Assembly (NCBI RefSeq): GCF_019649015.1
Contig: NZ_BLPI01000001.1
Coordinates: 3,219,001 to 3,283,000, forward strand
Direction of reading: 5' to 3'
Source of the DNA: Agarivorans litoreus
GTDB taxonomy: Bacteria > Pseudomonadota > Gammaproteobacteria > Enterobacterales > Celerinatantimonadaceae
Length of the DNA: 64,000 nucleotides
Both the position numbers and the translations under genes were made by a program. The notes under the pieces are model-generated. The model saw only the letters and a list, made by a program, of their open reading frames with translations, was not told the origin of the DNA and searched no databases. Of the stretch, positions 28,847 to 37,712 are shown one piece after another; within the stretch, counting starts at the first letter, position 1; each line of letters begins with the position of its first letter.

Positions 28847-29740
28847 GTGTCGAAAAATCATAAAAAGTTAGAGCGCCTGTTGTTATTTTATGAAGTGGCT
28901 CAGTATTTAAGTTTCTCTAAAGCGGCTGAGCAGTTAGCTATTTCGCGTAGTTATTTGTCTCAGCAGATTCGCAGTTTAGAGCAAGACTTGCACACTCAAT
29001 TGTTGATTCGAACTACCCGTAGTGTGCGGCTCACCACCGAAGGCCACAAGGTATTTTTACAGGCGCAAGCCATGCACCATAATTTACTCGATTTGGAACG
29101 CGAGTTAGAACACAGTGGTGAAGATGTCGCGGGTATCTTGCGCATTACCGCTCCAGCCGCTTTTGCCGAGTCCTTCTTGCTAGAGGCCTGCGAAGGCTTT
29201 AATCAACGCTACCCAGAAGTGAGTTTTGAAATTGATGTTGGTCACCATTTAGAAGATTTACATGAGCGGAATTTCGACTTGGCGATTCGGGTTACCGAGC
29301 AACCGCCACAAAATATGGTGGCGCGCACTCTCATGCCTTATTGCCATTGGGTATGTGCTTCCCCCGCATACTTAGCAGAGCACTTTGAACCCAAACAACC
29401 TAGCGATTTAGCGCAATTGCAGTGTTTGGCATTTCCCAGTTGGCGCACTTGGCGTTTTCAGCAAGCCAGCCAAGTGGAAGAGTTTGAAGCACAAGGGCGG
29501 TTTGCGGTAAACGACAATAATATTTTGATTAAAGCAGCGCTGAATAGCCAAGGAGTGATACGGGTGCCGGAACACTTATTATGGGCACATGTAGAAGCCG
29601 GGCGCTTGAAAAGAGTATTGGCTGACTTTCAGGTTGAGCCCCGACAGGTGTGGATGCTGTACCCACCTAAAATCGAACACTCTTCGCGGCTACAGCAATT
29701 TATGGCTTATTTGCAGCAATATATTCAGCAACTCAAATGA
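28847..29740 (+). CDS. LysR family transcriptional regulator
   Basis: A 297-residue DNA-binding regulator. The N-terminal winged helix-turn-helix is visible at about residues 20-40 (FSKAAEQLAISRSYLSQQIRSLE). The C-terminal half is a periplasmic-binding-protein-like effector domain (GILRITAPAAFAESF, FDLAIRV). Translation starts at a GTG, 10 bp after GCGGGG. It is divergent from the aldo/keto reductase, the common arrangement for LysR regulators and their targets, and its stop codon abuts that of the convergent GH16 gene with no gap. The effector is unknown. Confidence 0.9.
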   Translation: MSKNHKKLERLLLFYEVAQYLSFSKAAEQLAISRSYLSQQIRSLEQDLHTQLLIRTTRSVRLTTEGHKVFLQAQAMHHNLLDLERELEHSGEDVAGILRITAPAAFAESFLLEACEGFNQRYPEVSFEIDVGHHLEDLHERNFDLAIRVTEQPPQNMVARTLMPYCHWVCASPAYLAEHFEPKQPSDLAQLQCLAFPSWRTWRFQQASQVEEFEAQGRFAVNDNNILIKAALNSQGVIRVPEHLLWAHVEAGRLKRVLADFQVEPRQVWMLYPPKIEHSSRLQQFMAYLQQYIQQLK

Positions 29741-30625
29741 TCACGGCCGCGCTTGGTATACCCGTATATAATCCACTTCCATTTGGGCGGGGAATATTTC
29801 GTTAGATTTTGGCTTGCCATCATAATTACCTCCTACGGCTAGATTCATAATCATGTAGAAATCTTGGTTGAAAGGAGCTGGGTAGGCGTGGTCTTGGGTA
29901 TACCAAGCACTTTGGCTAGCATATAACTGGTCGTCTACGTACCAGTATATGGCTTGTGGCGTCCAGTCGATTCGGTAAACATGAAACTCGCTTATATCGC
30001 TGTCGGTAAACAGGTAGTGGCGTTCCGAGTAAGTATTATTTGGCCATTGTGCGCCATAGTGAATCGTGCCATTTACTTGCGAAGGATTGCTACCACGCGC
30101 TTCCATAATGTCTATTTCGCCCGAGGCTGCCCAAGTGCCATATACATTGTCTTGCGGCATTAACCAAAAGGCAGGCCATAGCCCTTGGCCAACCGGCAGT
30201 TTTATACGCGCTTCAAATCGGCCATAGGCTTGGGCAAATAAACCTTGGGTTTTTAAACGGGCAGAGCTGTAATTGTAATTGCCGTATTGGTCGCTACTGC
30301 CTTCGACTAAGGCTTGAATAATCAGTTGACCTTTGCCGTTGAGTCGCACATTGGCTGCTTTATTTGTATAGGCTTGAAGTTCATTGTTGCCCCAGCCCGC
30401 AATGTATTGTTGATTAAGTAAAAATCCATTGCCAATATCAAAAGTCCACTTGTTCAGATCTAGCTGGCTGTCGTTAAATTCATCACTCCAAGTTAATTGC
30501 CACTGTATGTCCTCGGGTGGTGGGTTGGGGGTTAGTACTTGTTGATTTGAACCTCCTCCACCACAAGCGAAAAGTGCAGTGCTGAGAAAGCCGATTAAGC
30601 TGAGTTTATATTTGCTATTTGGCAT
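29741..30625 (-). CDS. GH16 family glycoside hydrolase (beta-glucanase-like lipoprotein)
   Basis: A 294-residue enzyme expected to cut beta-1,3- or mixed-linkage glucans, or a related marine polysaccharide. Lipobox LSTALFAC (cysteine at about residue 21), then GGGG and a short proline-rich linker before the catalytic jelly-roll. The GH16 catalytic motif ExDxxE is GEIDIMEARG (about residues 164-173), and WPAFWLMP and WGNNELQAYT match laminarinase-type GH16 enzymes. Residues agree better with laminarinases (GH16_3) than with agarases; exact substrate is not certain. A secreted or surface-anchored role fits a marine algal-polymer degrader. Confidence 0.88.
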   Translation of the reverse strand: MPNSKYKLSLIGFLSTALFACGGGGSNQQVLTPNPPPEDIQWQLTWSDEFNDSQLDLNKWTFDIGNGFLLNQQYIAGWGNNELQAYTNKAANVRLNGKGQLIIQALVEGSSDQYGNYNYSSARLKTQGLFAQAYGRFEARIKLPVGQGLWPAFWLMPQDNVYGTWAASGEIDIMEARGSNPSQVNGTIHYGAQWPNNTYSERHYLFTDSDISEFHVYRIDWTPQAIYWYVDDQLYASQSAWYTQDHAYPAPFNQDFYMIMNLAVGGNYDGKPKSNEIFPAQMEVDYIRVYQARP

Positions 30626-30867
30626 TGAATGCTCTGTGCGTTGCTAATAATCCCTTAGCCAGTTTGCCTGCTAGCCAAGTGGAGAGGTAGTCAATTACAG
30701 GTAGAGTTAGAGCTGGATCAATGGTGAAAAAACACTTTAAGTTACGTAATTTGTTGCACTTTCCAAAGTAAACTCACTATTACACTTCACGATAAACCTG
30801 AGCGCAGTGGCGCTTGGTGTTTAGCGACAAAAAAACAGTATATCAATACCGCTTTTGACGGTGCCTT

Positions 30868-31008
30868 CTTTCTCCAAGTGCTTGCATTCTTTTGTACTGA
30901 TGTTTTTGTTACTTTTAGAGCTAGGTGGCTGATGAGACTTAGAAAAGGTGATAATCTGATTTTCATTAAATGCGTGATAAAAGGAATATTTCCTTTTAAT
31001 AACCTGTT
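30868..31008 (+). repeat. Integron cassette-array leader, copy A (attI-like)
   Basis: A non-coding block of 141 bp directly before the first cassette of array A. Over 119 ungapped positions it matches copy B at 48780-48943 at about four bases in five, and the last 21 bases (to CCTTTTAATAACCTGTTA) are identical. It contains GTGATAA twice, 26 bp apart (30948 and 30974), a hairpin AAAAGGAA / TTCCTTTT (30979-30997), and ends with a TAAC-CT-GTTA pair of opposed core boxes. The GTTAAGC core at 31006 fits GTTRRRY. This resembles an attI-type site without a neighbouring intI; the function is inferred. Confidence 0.6.
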
Positions 31009-31034
31009 AAGCATTCTCATCTCATGGATTTAGT

Positions 31035-31991
31035 ATGAAAGCAAAGTACAAGTTTCCGATATCTGGTCAAATAAAGTTAGAGTCAAGCCAAATGCTCCCA
31101 ATTAAGGAGCATGGATATGTTTATGAATTCTTAGTTGATGAGCGTTGTATTGTTACCCATATTGAAGTAACTGTCCCTGTCGAAGAGCAATGGTACCCCA
31201 AGTTGATAAAGACTGGTCCTAAGCATCACGAATTAGTTATTGATAATCCAGCACTTCACTTCGTACAAAGAAATTTGAGAGGAATAGAGGCCTTAATGTC
31301 TGTATGGGGATTGAGATATATTGATAAGCGAAACTTCGAGATTTGTTGGTTACCTGAAACACAAGAAGAAGAAAAAAAACTACATATTAAAAACTTCTCT
31401 TCTAAATCTGAAAGCATGAATATAGAAGATGTATCACCACTTTCCTTTGACCTTGCTGCGCGGGCAATAATTAAGTCTTGGGATGGAGCAAAAGAGTCTG
31501 TTGTATCCAGTTTTTACAGGAAAGGAACTGCAGACATGGAGAATCAAGAATACATAGATGCTATATACGACTTCTATTTAATTTTAGAATCTAGATTTGG
31601 TGATGGTAAATGGCGTGGAAACCAGATTAAGCAGAAACTAAAGTGCTCAAATGAACTAAAAGAAGCATTTTATCACGCTGTAACCAAGACACTGAACGGA
31701 CTTCTCAATAGAGAACTATTAACCAAACGGGCTACAAACAAAGCTTACAAAGACTATGACAACTTTGTTGACTACATAGTAGATCTTAGAGGCGAACTGC
31801 ATCATCACAGTGAAAAGAATAAAAAGGCTTGGAATCCGAACAAGCCAGAAGATTATGAATTAGAAGCGATTTATCTTCATGCAATTTGTAATCACATTAT
31901 TTTTCACATGACTTGGAAGCACATAGATGAGGAGTCTGTAAAACAAAACTATGAAAAACAGTGCTCAGAGTTTATTAGAAAGCATGCCTAA
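31035..31991 (+). CDS. Cassette-encoded HEPN-like protein, unknown function
   Basis: A 318-residue soluble protein, the first cassette of array A. I do not recognise the family. The N-terminal half is beta-rich. The C-terminal half is helical and contains DLRGELHHHSEKN (about residues 250-262), an RxxxxH motif of the sort that forms the active site of HEPN-domain RNases and Apea-like proteins found in phage defence. No ribosome site is obvious before the ATG. AT-rich compared with its neighbours, and flanked on the 3' side by an attC site whose first bases overlap the stop region. A defence role is plausible but inferred. Confidence 0.6.
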   Translation: MKAKYKFPISGQIKLESSQMLPIKEHGYVYEFLVDERCIVTHIEVTVPVEEQWYPKLIKTGPKHHELVIDNPALHFVQRNLRGIEALMSVWGLRYIDKRNFEICWLPETQEEEKKLHIKNFSSKSESMNIEDVSPLSFDLAARAIIKSWDGAKESVVSSFYRKGTADMENQEYIDAIYDFYLILESRFGDGKWRGNQIKQKLKCSNELKEAFYHAVTKTLNGLLNRELLTKRATNKAYKDYDNFVDYIVDLRGELHHHSEKNKKAWNPNKPEDYELEAIYLHAICNHIIFHMTWKHIDEESVKQNYEKQCSEFIRKHA

Positions 31992-32043
31992 CAAGTCGCT
32001 GCAACAGATCGCTCAGCAGGCGTTACTGAGCGGAGCGTTATAC
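31987..32043 (+). repeat. attC site A1
   Basis: Starts with GCCTAACAAG at the end of the HEPN-like gene and ends in GCGTTATAC (core GTTATAC at 32037). The internal inverted repeat CGCTCAG / CTGAGCG closes a hairpin. About 57 bp, the short end of the normal attC range. Confidence 0.85.
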
Positions 32044-32056
32044 GTACATGGACTAG

Positions 32057-32506
32057 ATGGATAACATGGAAAAAATACTAACAAATCTAAATGATCCTGC
32101 TTGGTGGTTCACTGGAGTTTTTTTTGGCTTGTTACTTAAATTTGCTCCAATGGCTTTTTTGTATTTAAGAATGAGAGTTGGTAAAGGCCTACGCAAATTT
32201 TTCAGAGGTCGTAGATACAAATACAAACGATTCTTGAAAGAAAATCGGCACAATATAGCCGCTGTAAACCACCAGTCTGCCAAATCCCACGCTTATTTCC
32301 AGTTGGTTGTGATTACATGCGCTCTATACCTTGTCTGGTATGCAGCAGGCCCTCTTTTTCAGATACAAAAAGCCAGTTTAGTTTTGTTCCTAATTTGTTT
32401 ATTACCAATGTACACAGTGCAGGTTTATTGGATGCTTCAAGAGGGAAAGGCTAAGGATCTTGTGGCTGAATATGGCAAAGTACGTCTAACAAACAAATCA
32501 TACTAG
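32057..32506 (+). CDS. Cassette-encoded membrane protein, unknown function
   Basis: A 149-residue protein with three hydrophobic segments (about 17-37, 80-98, 103-124). A strongly basic stretch (RGRRYKYKRFLKENR) lies between the first and second segments, probably on the cytoplasmic side. No family recognised. The second cassette of array A; the 3' end of the coding sequence (TNKSY) runs into the start of the following attC-like site, a common layout in integron cassettes. The start could be ATG 32057 or ATG 32066. Confidence 0.6.
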   Translation: MDNMEKILTNLNDPAWWFTGVFFGLLLKFAPMAFLYLRMRVGKGLRKFFRGRRYKYKRFLKENRHNIAAVNHQSAKSHAYFQLVVITCALYLVWYAAGPLFQIQKASLVLFLICLLPMYTVQVYWMLQEGKAKDLVAEYGKVRLTNKSY

Positions 32507-32590
32507 TGCTCGTCGTTTTGCTCCTCGAGGGGACAAGTGCCAAGACGCGGTGGAGCCAGTGCACCTGCCAATTTACAGGGCGCTAATACT
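32484..32590 (+). repeat. Degenerate attC site A2
   Basis: Begins GTCTAACAAAC inside the 3' end of the preceding gene and ends GGGCGCTAATAC, where a normal site would read GCGTTA. One changed base in the right core suggests decay. The middle, with GGGACAAG / CAAGACGCGG, is only weakly symmetrical. Confidence 0.5.
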
Positions 32591-32607
32591 ACCTGTAATT
32601 TGATATA

Positions 32608-32646
32608 GAAAAAGCTCTCACTAAGGCCAATACTAGCCTTAGTGAG
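32608..32646 (-). terminator. Intrinsic terminator of rnr
   Basis: Perfect 11-bp stem CTCACTAAGGC / GCCTTAGTGAG with an 8-base loop; read leftward it runs into GAGCTTTTTC. It lies 10 bp past the rnr stop and marks the right edge of array A. Confidence 0.88.
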
Positions 32647-32655
32647 ATAAAGCCT

Positions 32656-34986
32656 TTAAGCCACTTTTTTTGCTTTGCTTTTCGCTTTGGCTTTTTTCTT
32701 GGGTTTGCTGAAGTTGCTCGCGCTGGCGATATCACTTGGCACTAACTCAATTTTGCGTTGTTCCATATCTACGCGGGCGACTTTCACCTCAATCACATGG
32801 CCAATGCCAAAGCTCTTGCGGCTGTTTTCGCCAATTAAACGTTGTTTGTTTGCGTCGAAGTTATAAAAGTCGCCAGCCAGTGACGAGATATGCACCACGC
32901 CTTCTACTGCCATATCTTTTAGCTCTACATACAAACCAAAGTTGTTTACGCCGCTTACAATGCCTTGGAAGCTTTCACCTACTTGGTCTTGCATGTATTC
33001 ACATTTAAGCCAAGCGTCTACGTCCCAACTGGCGGTGTCGGCGCGGCGAGCCACTAAAGAGCAGTGGTCGGCCAGCATTAACATTTGCTCTGGGCCGTAA
33101 GGGTAGCTGTTTGCTAGCTTAAGAGGCTCTGCTCCGCTGATTCGGCGAACCGGGTCTAGGCCTTTGCCGCTTAATGATTTAAAGGTGCGTTTAAAGATAC
33201 TGCCGCTTTCTTTACTACGAATTATTGAGCGAATTGCGCGGTGTACCAGTAAATCGGGGTAGCGGCGAATTGGCGAGGTAAAGTGAGCGTAAGCATCAAA
33301 AGACAAACCAAAGTGGCCGTCGTTTTCTGGGGTGTAAATGGCTTGGCTCATAGAGCGCAGCATCACCGTTTGAATAATGCTGGCGTCTTCTCGCTCACCA
33401 ATACTGCTAAGTAGTTTGTTGTAGTCTGCTGGCGTAGGTTTGTCGCCTCCGCCTAAGTTCAAGCCTAGCTCGGCTAAAAAGCTACGCAAGCCCTTAAGTT
33501 TTTTCTCTTTAGGGCCACGGTGTACTCGGTATAAGGCGGGAATGTTTAACTGCTCTAGAAAACGAGCTGTAGCTACGTTTGCACATAGCATACATTCTTC
33601 AATTAGCTTGTGGGCGTCGTTGCGTACCAGTGGCACTATGCGTTCAATTTTACGTTGCGCATTAAATTCAAACTGGCTTTCGTTAGTTTCAAAGTCAATA
33701 GCGCCACGTTTTGCCCGTGCCACTTTCAACACTTGATATAAGCTATGTAGCTGCTGCAGTTGCGGTAATACTTCGGCAAACTGCTGAGTGAGCTGCTGTC
33801 CCTCGTTGCTGTTAGCGTCTTCTAACATAGCGCCTACTTGGCTATAAGTAAGGCGAGCATGAGAGTGGATAAGCCCTTCACAAAACTGAAAACTGGCTAA
33901 CTCTCCGGCGCTGTTTATGGTCATGTCACACACCATTACTAAGCGGTCAACGTGAGGGTTTAACGAACACAAGCCGTTGGATATCGCCTCTGGCAACATC
34001 GGAACGACGTGCCCAGGAAAGTACACTGAGGTGCCGCGTTTTTGTGCTTCTATATCTAAGGCACTGTTTGGCTGAATGTAGTGTGATACATCGGCAATCG
34101 CCACCAGTAAGCGCCAGTTGCCGTTGCTTAGCGGCTCTGCATATACAGCGTCGTCGAAGTCTTTGGCATCTTCACCATCAATAGTGATAAACGGCGTTGC
34201 GGTGAAATCTACCCGGTGTAGTTTATCTTTCTCGGCCACTTCTGGGGCTAACTTAGCTGCTTGAGCCAGCGCTTCTTCAGGCCATTCAAAGGGAATATCG
34301 TGGCTGCGGATCGCAAGGTTGATTTCCATGCCCGGCGCCATTGGGTCACCTATCACTTCGCTAATGTGGGCGATGGCATTGTTACGTTTATGTGGGTAGC
34401 TAATTAGCTCTGCGGTCACGTATTGGCCATGCTTAGCACCTAAGGTTTTCTCTGCAGGTATTTCAATGATCTGGCTAATCTTTTGGTTGTCTGGCTGCAG
34501 GCTAAAGTGGCCATTGCTTTCAACCAACTTACCAATGATTTGCTGGGTGTTTTTTTCCAGTATTTTAATCACTCGCGCTTCTTCACGACCGCGATTATTA
34601 AAGCCATTTGGCAGCGCTTGAATAAGGTCGCCATCAAATACTTGGCTCATTTGCGAGCTATGCAATACAAAGTCGGTGTCGTAGCCTTCACATTTTAAGA
34701 AGCCAAACCCTTCACGGTGGCCGATCACTTTACCTACCAAATATTCACTGTCGTCTACAGGCCAGTAATTGCGTTTACGGTCGCTATGTAGTTGACCATC
34801 GCGGCTCATGGCAATTAAACGGCGGCGCAGGGCTTCTAGATCGTTTTCACTGTCTAGGTTTAGAGCTACCGCAATTTGTTCGCGGTTAAGCGGTTTTCCT
34901 TGCTGATCGAGCAGCGCAATAATCGCGTCGCGGTCGGGAATGGGATTAGCATATTGTTGCTCTTTAGAGCTTGAGTGTTTACTCAT
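32656..34986 (-). CDS. rnr: Ribonuclease R
   Basis: Processive 3'-5' exoribonuclease that degrades structured RNA and is involved in RNA quality control. The 776-residue protein has the RNB layout in order: N-terminal helix-turn-helix, cold-shock domains, catalytic RNB domain with DGEDAKDFDDAVYAE (metal-binding aspartates at about 275-285), an S1 domain (GIVSGVNNFGLYVEL, about 650 on), and a lysine-rich tail (KPKKKAKAKSKAKK). It is slightly shorter than E. coli RNase R (813), mainly at the tail. Genes rlmB or rpsF that often accompany it are absent here. Confidence 0.96.
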   Translation of the reverse strand: MSKHSSSKEQQYANPIPDRDAIIALLDQQGKPLNREQIAVALNLDSENDLEALRRRLIAMSRDGQLHSDRKRNYWPVDDSEYLVGKVIGHREGFGFLKCEGYDTDFVLHSSQMSQVFDGDLIQALPNGFNNRGREEARVIKILEKNTQQIIGKLVESNGHFSLQPDNQKISQIIEIPAEKTLGAKHGQYVTAELISYPHKRNNAIAHISEVIGDPMAPGMEINLAIRSHDIPFEWPEEALAQAAKLAPEVAEKDKLHRVDFTATPFITIDGEDAKDFDDAVYAEPLSNGNWRLLVAIADVSHYIQPNSALDIEAQKRGTSVYFPGHVVPMLPEAISNGLCSLNPHVDRLVMVCDMTINSAGELASFQFCEGLIHSHARLTYSQVGAMLEDANSNEGQQLTQQFAEVLPQLQQLHSLYQVLKVARAKRGAIDFETNESQFEFNAQRKIERIVPLVRNDAHKLIEECMLCANVATARFLEQLNIPALYRVHRGPKEKKLKGLRSFLAELGLNLGGGDKPTPADYNKLLSSIGEREDASIIQTVMLRSMSQAIYTPENDGHFGLSFDAYAHFTSPIRRYPDLLVHRAIRSIIRSKESGSIFKRTFKSLSGKGLDPVRRISGAEPLKLANSYPYGPEQMLMLADHCSLVARRADTASWDVDAWLKCEYMQDQVGESFQGIVSGVNNFGLYVELKDMAVEGVVHISSLAGDFYNFDANKQRLIGENSRKSFGIGHVIEVKVARVDMEQRKIELVPSDIASASNFSKPKKKAKAKSKAKKVA

Positions 34987-35387
34987 AGTTATTGTTCTCT
35001 GTTAATAGGGCCAATAACCTTGCTCTAGGGAAATCATGAAAAGTTTTATGTATGCAGTTCAGATATAACTCTCAAGGTTGTTAGGCCTGTGCGCTTGCTT
35101 TAAAGCAAGTCGCTAAAATTTGTTACCTGCTCGCGCCATTAGCTGGCCTTGCAAGTGATGTAGTTGGTCTGACTTATAAGCCGCTTATGTGACACATAGA
35201 TGACAGACAATCATATAGTTGCCGAAAGGCAAGATTGGAAAAACAAGTTTGAATTTAAAACGACGAAACGAAGGTTAAAAGAAGGCAACCTTAAAGCGGA
35301 GTTCAAAAAATAGACTGAATTTCTAATGGCCGTCACTTTATAGACTTGTGGCGAAAAGTCAACGTTTGTCGCTTTAAGGGCTTTCGC
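34987..35387. other. Intergenic region between yjjX and rnr
   Basis: 401 bp lying upstream of rnr and downstream of yjjX, both leftward. No ORF with a ribosome site, RNA gene or clear repeat was found. It may hold the rnr promoter. Confidence 0.4.
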
Positions 35388-35930
35388 TTATCGCTGAAAC
35401 AGGGTCGGATGAGCAAACTGCACCAGCGCCAGCAACATAGCATGCACATAGTTATCTTCGCGGGTGGCTAAGCCATTGGTGAGCAGGCCAATGGCGCCGC
35501 CTTTTTGCTTAATATTCTTAGTATTAAACAGCTTGTCCATGAGTGGGCCAAGTTCCTCACCTTGCTCTAGCGCTTGATAAACACTTGGTGGAAGCGGCAT
35601 GTTAGCCCCACGCCCTACCGAAAGATGCTCACCACGTGCGATTGCCACATAAGCAAACGTAGCGGGGCCATCTTCAAACATATCTACACCACCCTCAATT
35701 GCAGCATAAAAATCGGCAGTTTGGTGTTGCTGGCAGTAGCGCAGGCGATTTACGGCACCATCGCGAGTCTGCTGAGTGGTAATGGGTTGTTCAGGCACTT
35801 GAGAGGGGGCATCAATGCCTTGGCAGTCAATCTCAGCATCTGGGTAATACATCGCGAGGGCTTTAGCAACTGCTCGCACTTTTACTGGATTGCGCGACCC
35901 TACCACTACTTTAATACTTTGCTCTGACAT
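35388..35930 (-). CDS. yjjX: Inosine/xanthosine triphosphatase YjjX
   Basis: House-cleaning enzyme that hydrolyses ITP and XTP to the diphosphates. The 180-residue protein matches the family along its length: VVVGSRNPVKVRAVAKAL at the N-terminus, the acidic AAIEGGVDMFEDGP (metal-binding) and KGGAIGLLTNG near the C-terminus. It is 59 bp downstream of the sugar-nucleotide reductase-like gene on the same strand and may be co-transcribed. Confidence 0.93.
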   Translation of the reverse strand: MSEQSIKVVVGSRNPVKVRAVAKALAMYYPDAEIDCQGIDAPSQVPEQPITTQQTRDGAVNRLRYCQQHQTADFYAAIEGGVDMFEDGPATFAYVAIARGEHLSVGRGANMPLPPSVYQALEQGEELGPLMDKLFNTKNIKQKGGAIGLLTNGLATREDNYVHAMLLALVQFAHPTLFQR

Positions 35931-35989
35931 ATTTACTGTTCTTCAATTTAGTTGGAAAAGGCGAGGCCCTTATTTAGCGCGTGGCTAGG

Positions 35990-36736
35990 CTATATAGCCA
36001 ATTGCTCGGCGATGCTGCCACATGCTACTCGTGAGTCGATAATTCGGCCATCTCGCTGAGGATCGCTACCGGGGCGAATGTCCCAATTTAACTGGTACTT
36101 TTGATTGATCATTTGCACCAATTGGTAGAAAGACAAGCCTTGCTCATTACCGCCTACATGATATATCCCGGGTTTGGCTTGTTTAGCCAAAGTGACTAAG
36201 CACTGCATGCTATGTTCAACAAAGGCCACGGCTGGCAGCCACTTGGTGCTAGCAACCAAGTAACCTTTTTCAGCATGCATATCTCTAACATGGGTGAGTA
36301 GGTTGTCTTGCTCAAAGTTATCGAACATTTGCCAGCCTAGGCGAGCAATTATGGTATTGGGGTTAGCGGCAAGGGCTGCTTGTTCACAGCTTATTTTGTA
36401 TAGCCCATAATCATTTACCGCATCTGCAGGATGCTCTGGGGTGAAAGGGCCGATGCTCTCTGGGTTAAATACACTTTCGGTGCTGGTAAATAGCATGGGA
36501 ATATTTTGCTCACCAGCAATGCCAGCTAGACAAGCCAGCCACTCTTCGGGCCCTGTGGCTAAGTGAAATATTGCATCGATGTGGTTGCCGCGAACATAGC
36601 CTAGCTGTTGCGCGCGGTTGGTAATGTCTAGCTCTTGGCGATTAAAGCCATGTACTGCAATGCCTTGTTTTTCTAGCGCTTGTTTAAGGTAAGGTGCAAG
36701 TCGACCATTTAGACCGGTTACTAGTACGTTTTGCAT
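35990..36736 (-). CDS. Extended SDR, RmlD-like sugar-nucleotide reductase
   Basis: A 248-residue NAD(P)-dependent reductase or epimerase-like protein of the RmlD (dTDP-4-dehydrorhamnose reductase) group. The N-terminus has the dinucleotide motif TGLNGRLAPYL (about residues 7-17), the central part has the strand FTSTESVFNPES, and the active-site YxxxK is YGLYKISCE (about 131-139, YxxxK). The C-terminal substrate domain is shorter than in true RmlD (about 290). No other rhamnose genes lie nearby, so it may act elsewhere, for example on another sugar or cofactor. Confidence 0.8.
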   Translation of the reverse strand: MQNVLVTGLNGRLAPYLKQALEKQGIAVHGFNRQELDITNRAQQLGYVRGNHIDAIFHLATGPEEWLACLAGIAGEQNIPMLFTSTESVFNPESIGPFTPEHPADAVNDYGLYKISCEQAALAANPNTIIARLGWQMFDNFEQDNLLTHVRDMHAEKGYLVASTKWLPAVAFVEHSMQCLVTLAKQAKPGIYHVGGNEQGLSFYQLVQMINQKYQLNWDIRPGSDPQRDGRIIDSRVACGSIAEQLAI

Positions 36737-36810
36737 TGCATAATCTCATCACTTTCTAAGAAGTGGCTATTATGCGGTTAGACGGCGTTAAGCGCTAGAG
36801 TAGGGCAAAT

Positions 36811-37161
36811 TTAGTTAGCCAGTATTTGTTCTACTTTGTCTTCTTGTAGCCAGCTAATACAGTAGCGAATAGAGCCGGAAGGTGGGACATTTTTAGCGCC
36901 AGCTTCAGCTTCGGCGTATACCGCTTCAAAGTGTTCGGTAGGTAATACGCTGTACTGGTAAAACACTTCCATTTCTTCGCGTAAGCCATTTAGCGTGGCA
37001 GCCGGAGTGGGATCGATTTTGGCTTGAATGTGGTACATGCAAGCGGCAAAAGCATAGTTTTTAAGCGCAGGAAGCTCAGAGCTATCAATGCTTTCATTGG
37101 CCACACTGGCTTGAGAACTAAGTAAAATAACAGCGGCACTAACTAGGTGTTTTAATTTCAT
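36811..37161 (-). CDS. Small periplasmic protein, possibly Tai4-like
   Basis: A 116-residue secreted protein with a clear signal peptide (SSQASVA, cleaved near residue 21). Two cysteines in YAFAACMYH and SIRYCISWLQ could form a disulfide. The spacing and helical character resemble the type VI secretion amidase-immunity protein Tai4, but I could not confirm the family and no effector gene is adjacent. It may instead be an unrelated small helical protein. Expressed alone, downstream of a long AT-rich region. Confidence 0.5.
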   Translation of the reverse strand: MKLKHLVSAAVILLSSQASVANESIDSSELPALKNYAFAACMYHIQAKIDPTPAATLNGLREEMEVFYQYSVLPTEHFEAVYAEAEAGAKNVPPSGSIRYCISWLQEDKVEQILAN

Positions 37162-37712
37162 TGTTACCTTATATATCTAATAGCAATTGCCGTTAAATAT
37201 GATTTAAATCCATTTACTGTGGCCCAAAAATTATCCCAAGCAATGATACTTGTCAAACTAACAAATTGAGACTTTAGGCTTGAAATTGTTATTTAATTCG
37301 TCATGTGAATTTTAGAATTTGTGGTTTGTTAATAAACATGATTGCTTAAAGTATGCTTATTAACATTAATGCTAAATTATGAAATCGTTTACTTGACGTT
37401 GGTTTTAATTACCTGAAATTTAAAGATTTATGTTTAAAGTATGATGTTTGGCTGCTTTTTACGGAATTTGCGTAAATAATAGCCACTTAAACTAACAATT
37501 AAATAAAAATAACCCTCTGTTGAAATCGATGTCATTTTTATTATTTACTGATTGCATAATTAATTTCCTGATACTCAAGAAGTGAAAATGCTGTCATTTT
37601 TACGTCTGCTTTATATTGTGAGTTTTTTCACAAAACTGTCGCAGATTGCACTGCGGAAAATAGCTGGTATAAAACGCAGAAATTACTTTTATCAATAATT
37701 GTGAGAAGAAAA
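37162..37712. other. Long AT-rich intergenic region
   Basis: About 550 bp between divergent genes, AT-rich and without coding potential. A GAGAAGA ribosome-binding site for the next gene lies at its right end. No repeats or RNA genes were recognised; a small RNA cannot be excluded. Confidence 0.4.

Noticed and set aside
30626-32650. A phage or genomic island around array A
   Set aside because: There is no integrase, tRNA target or direct repeat at the edges; leader and attC sites explain the insert.
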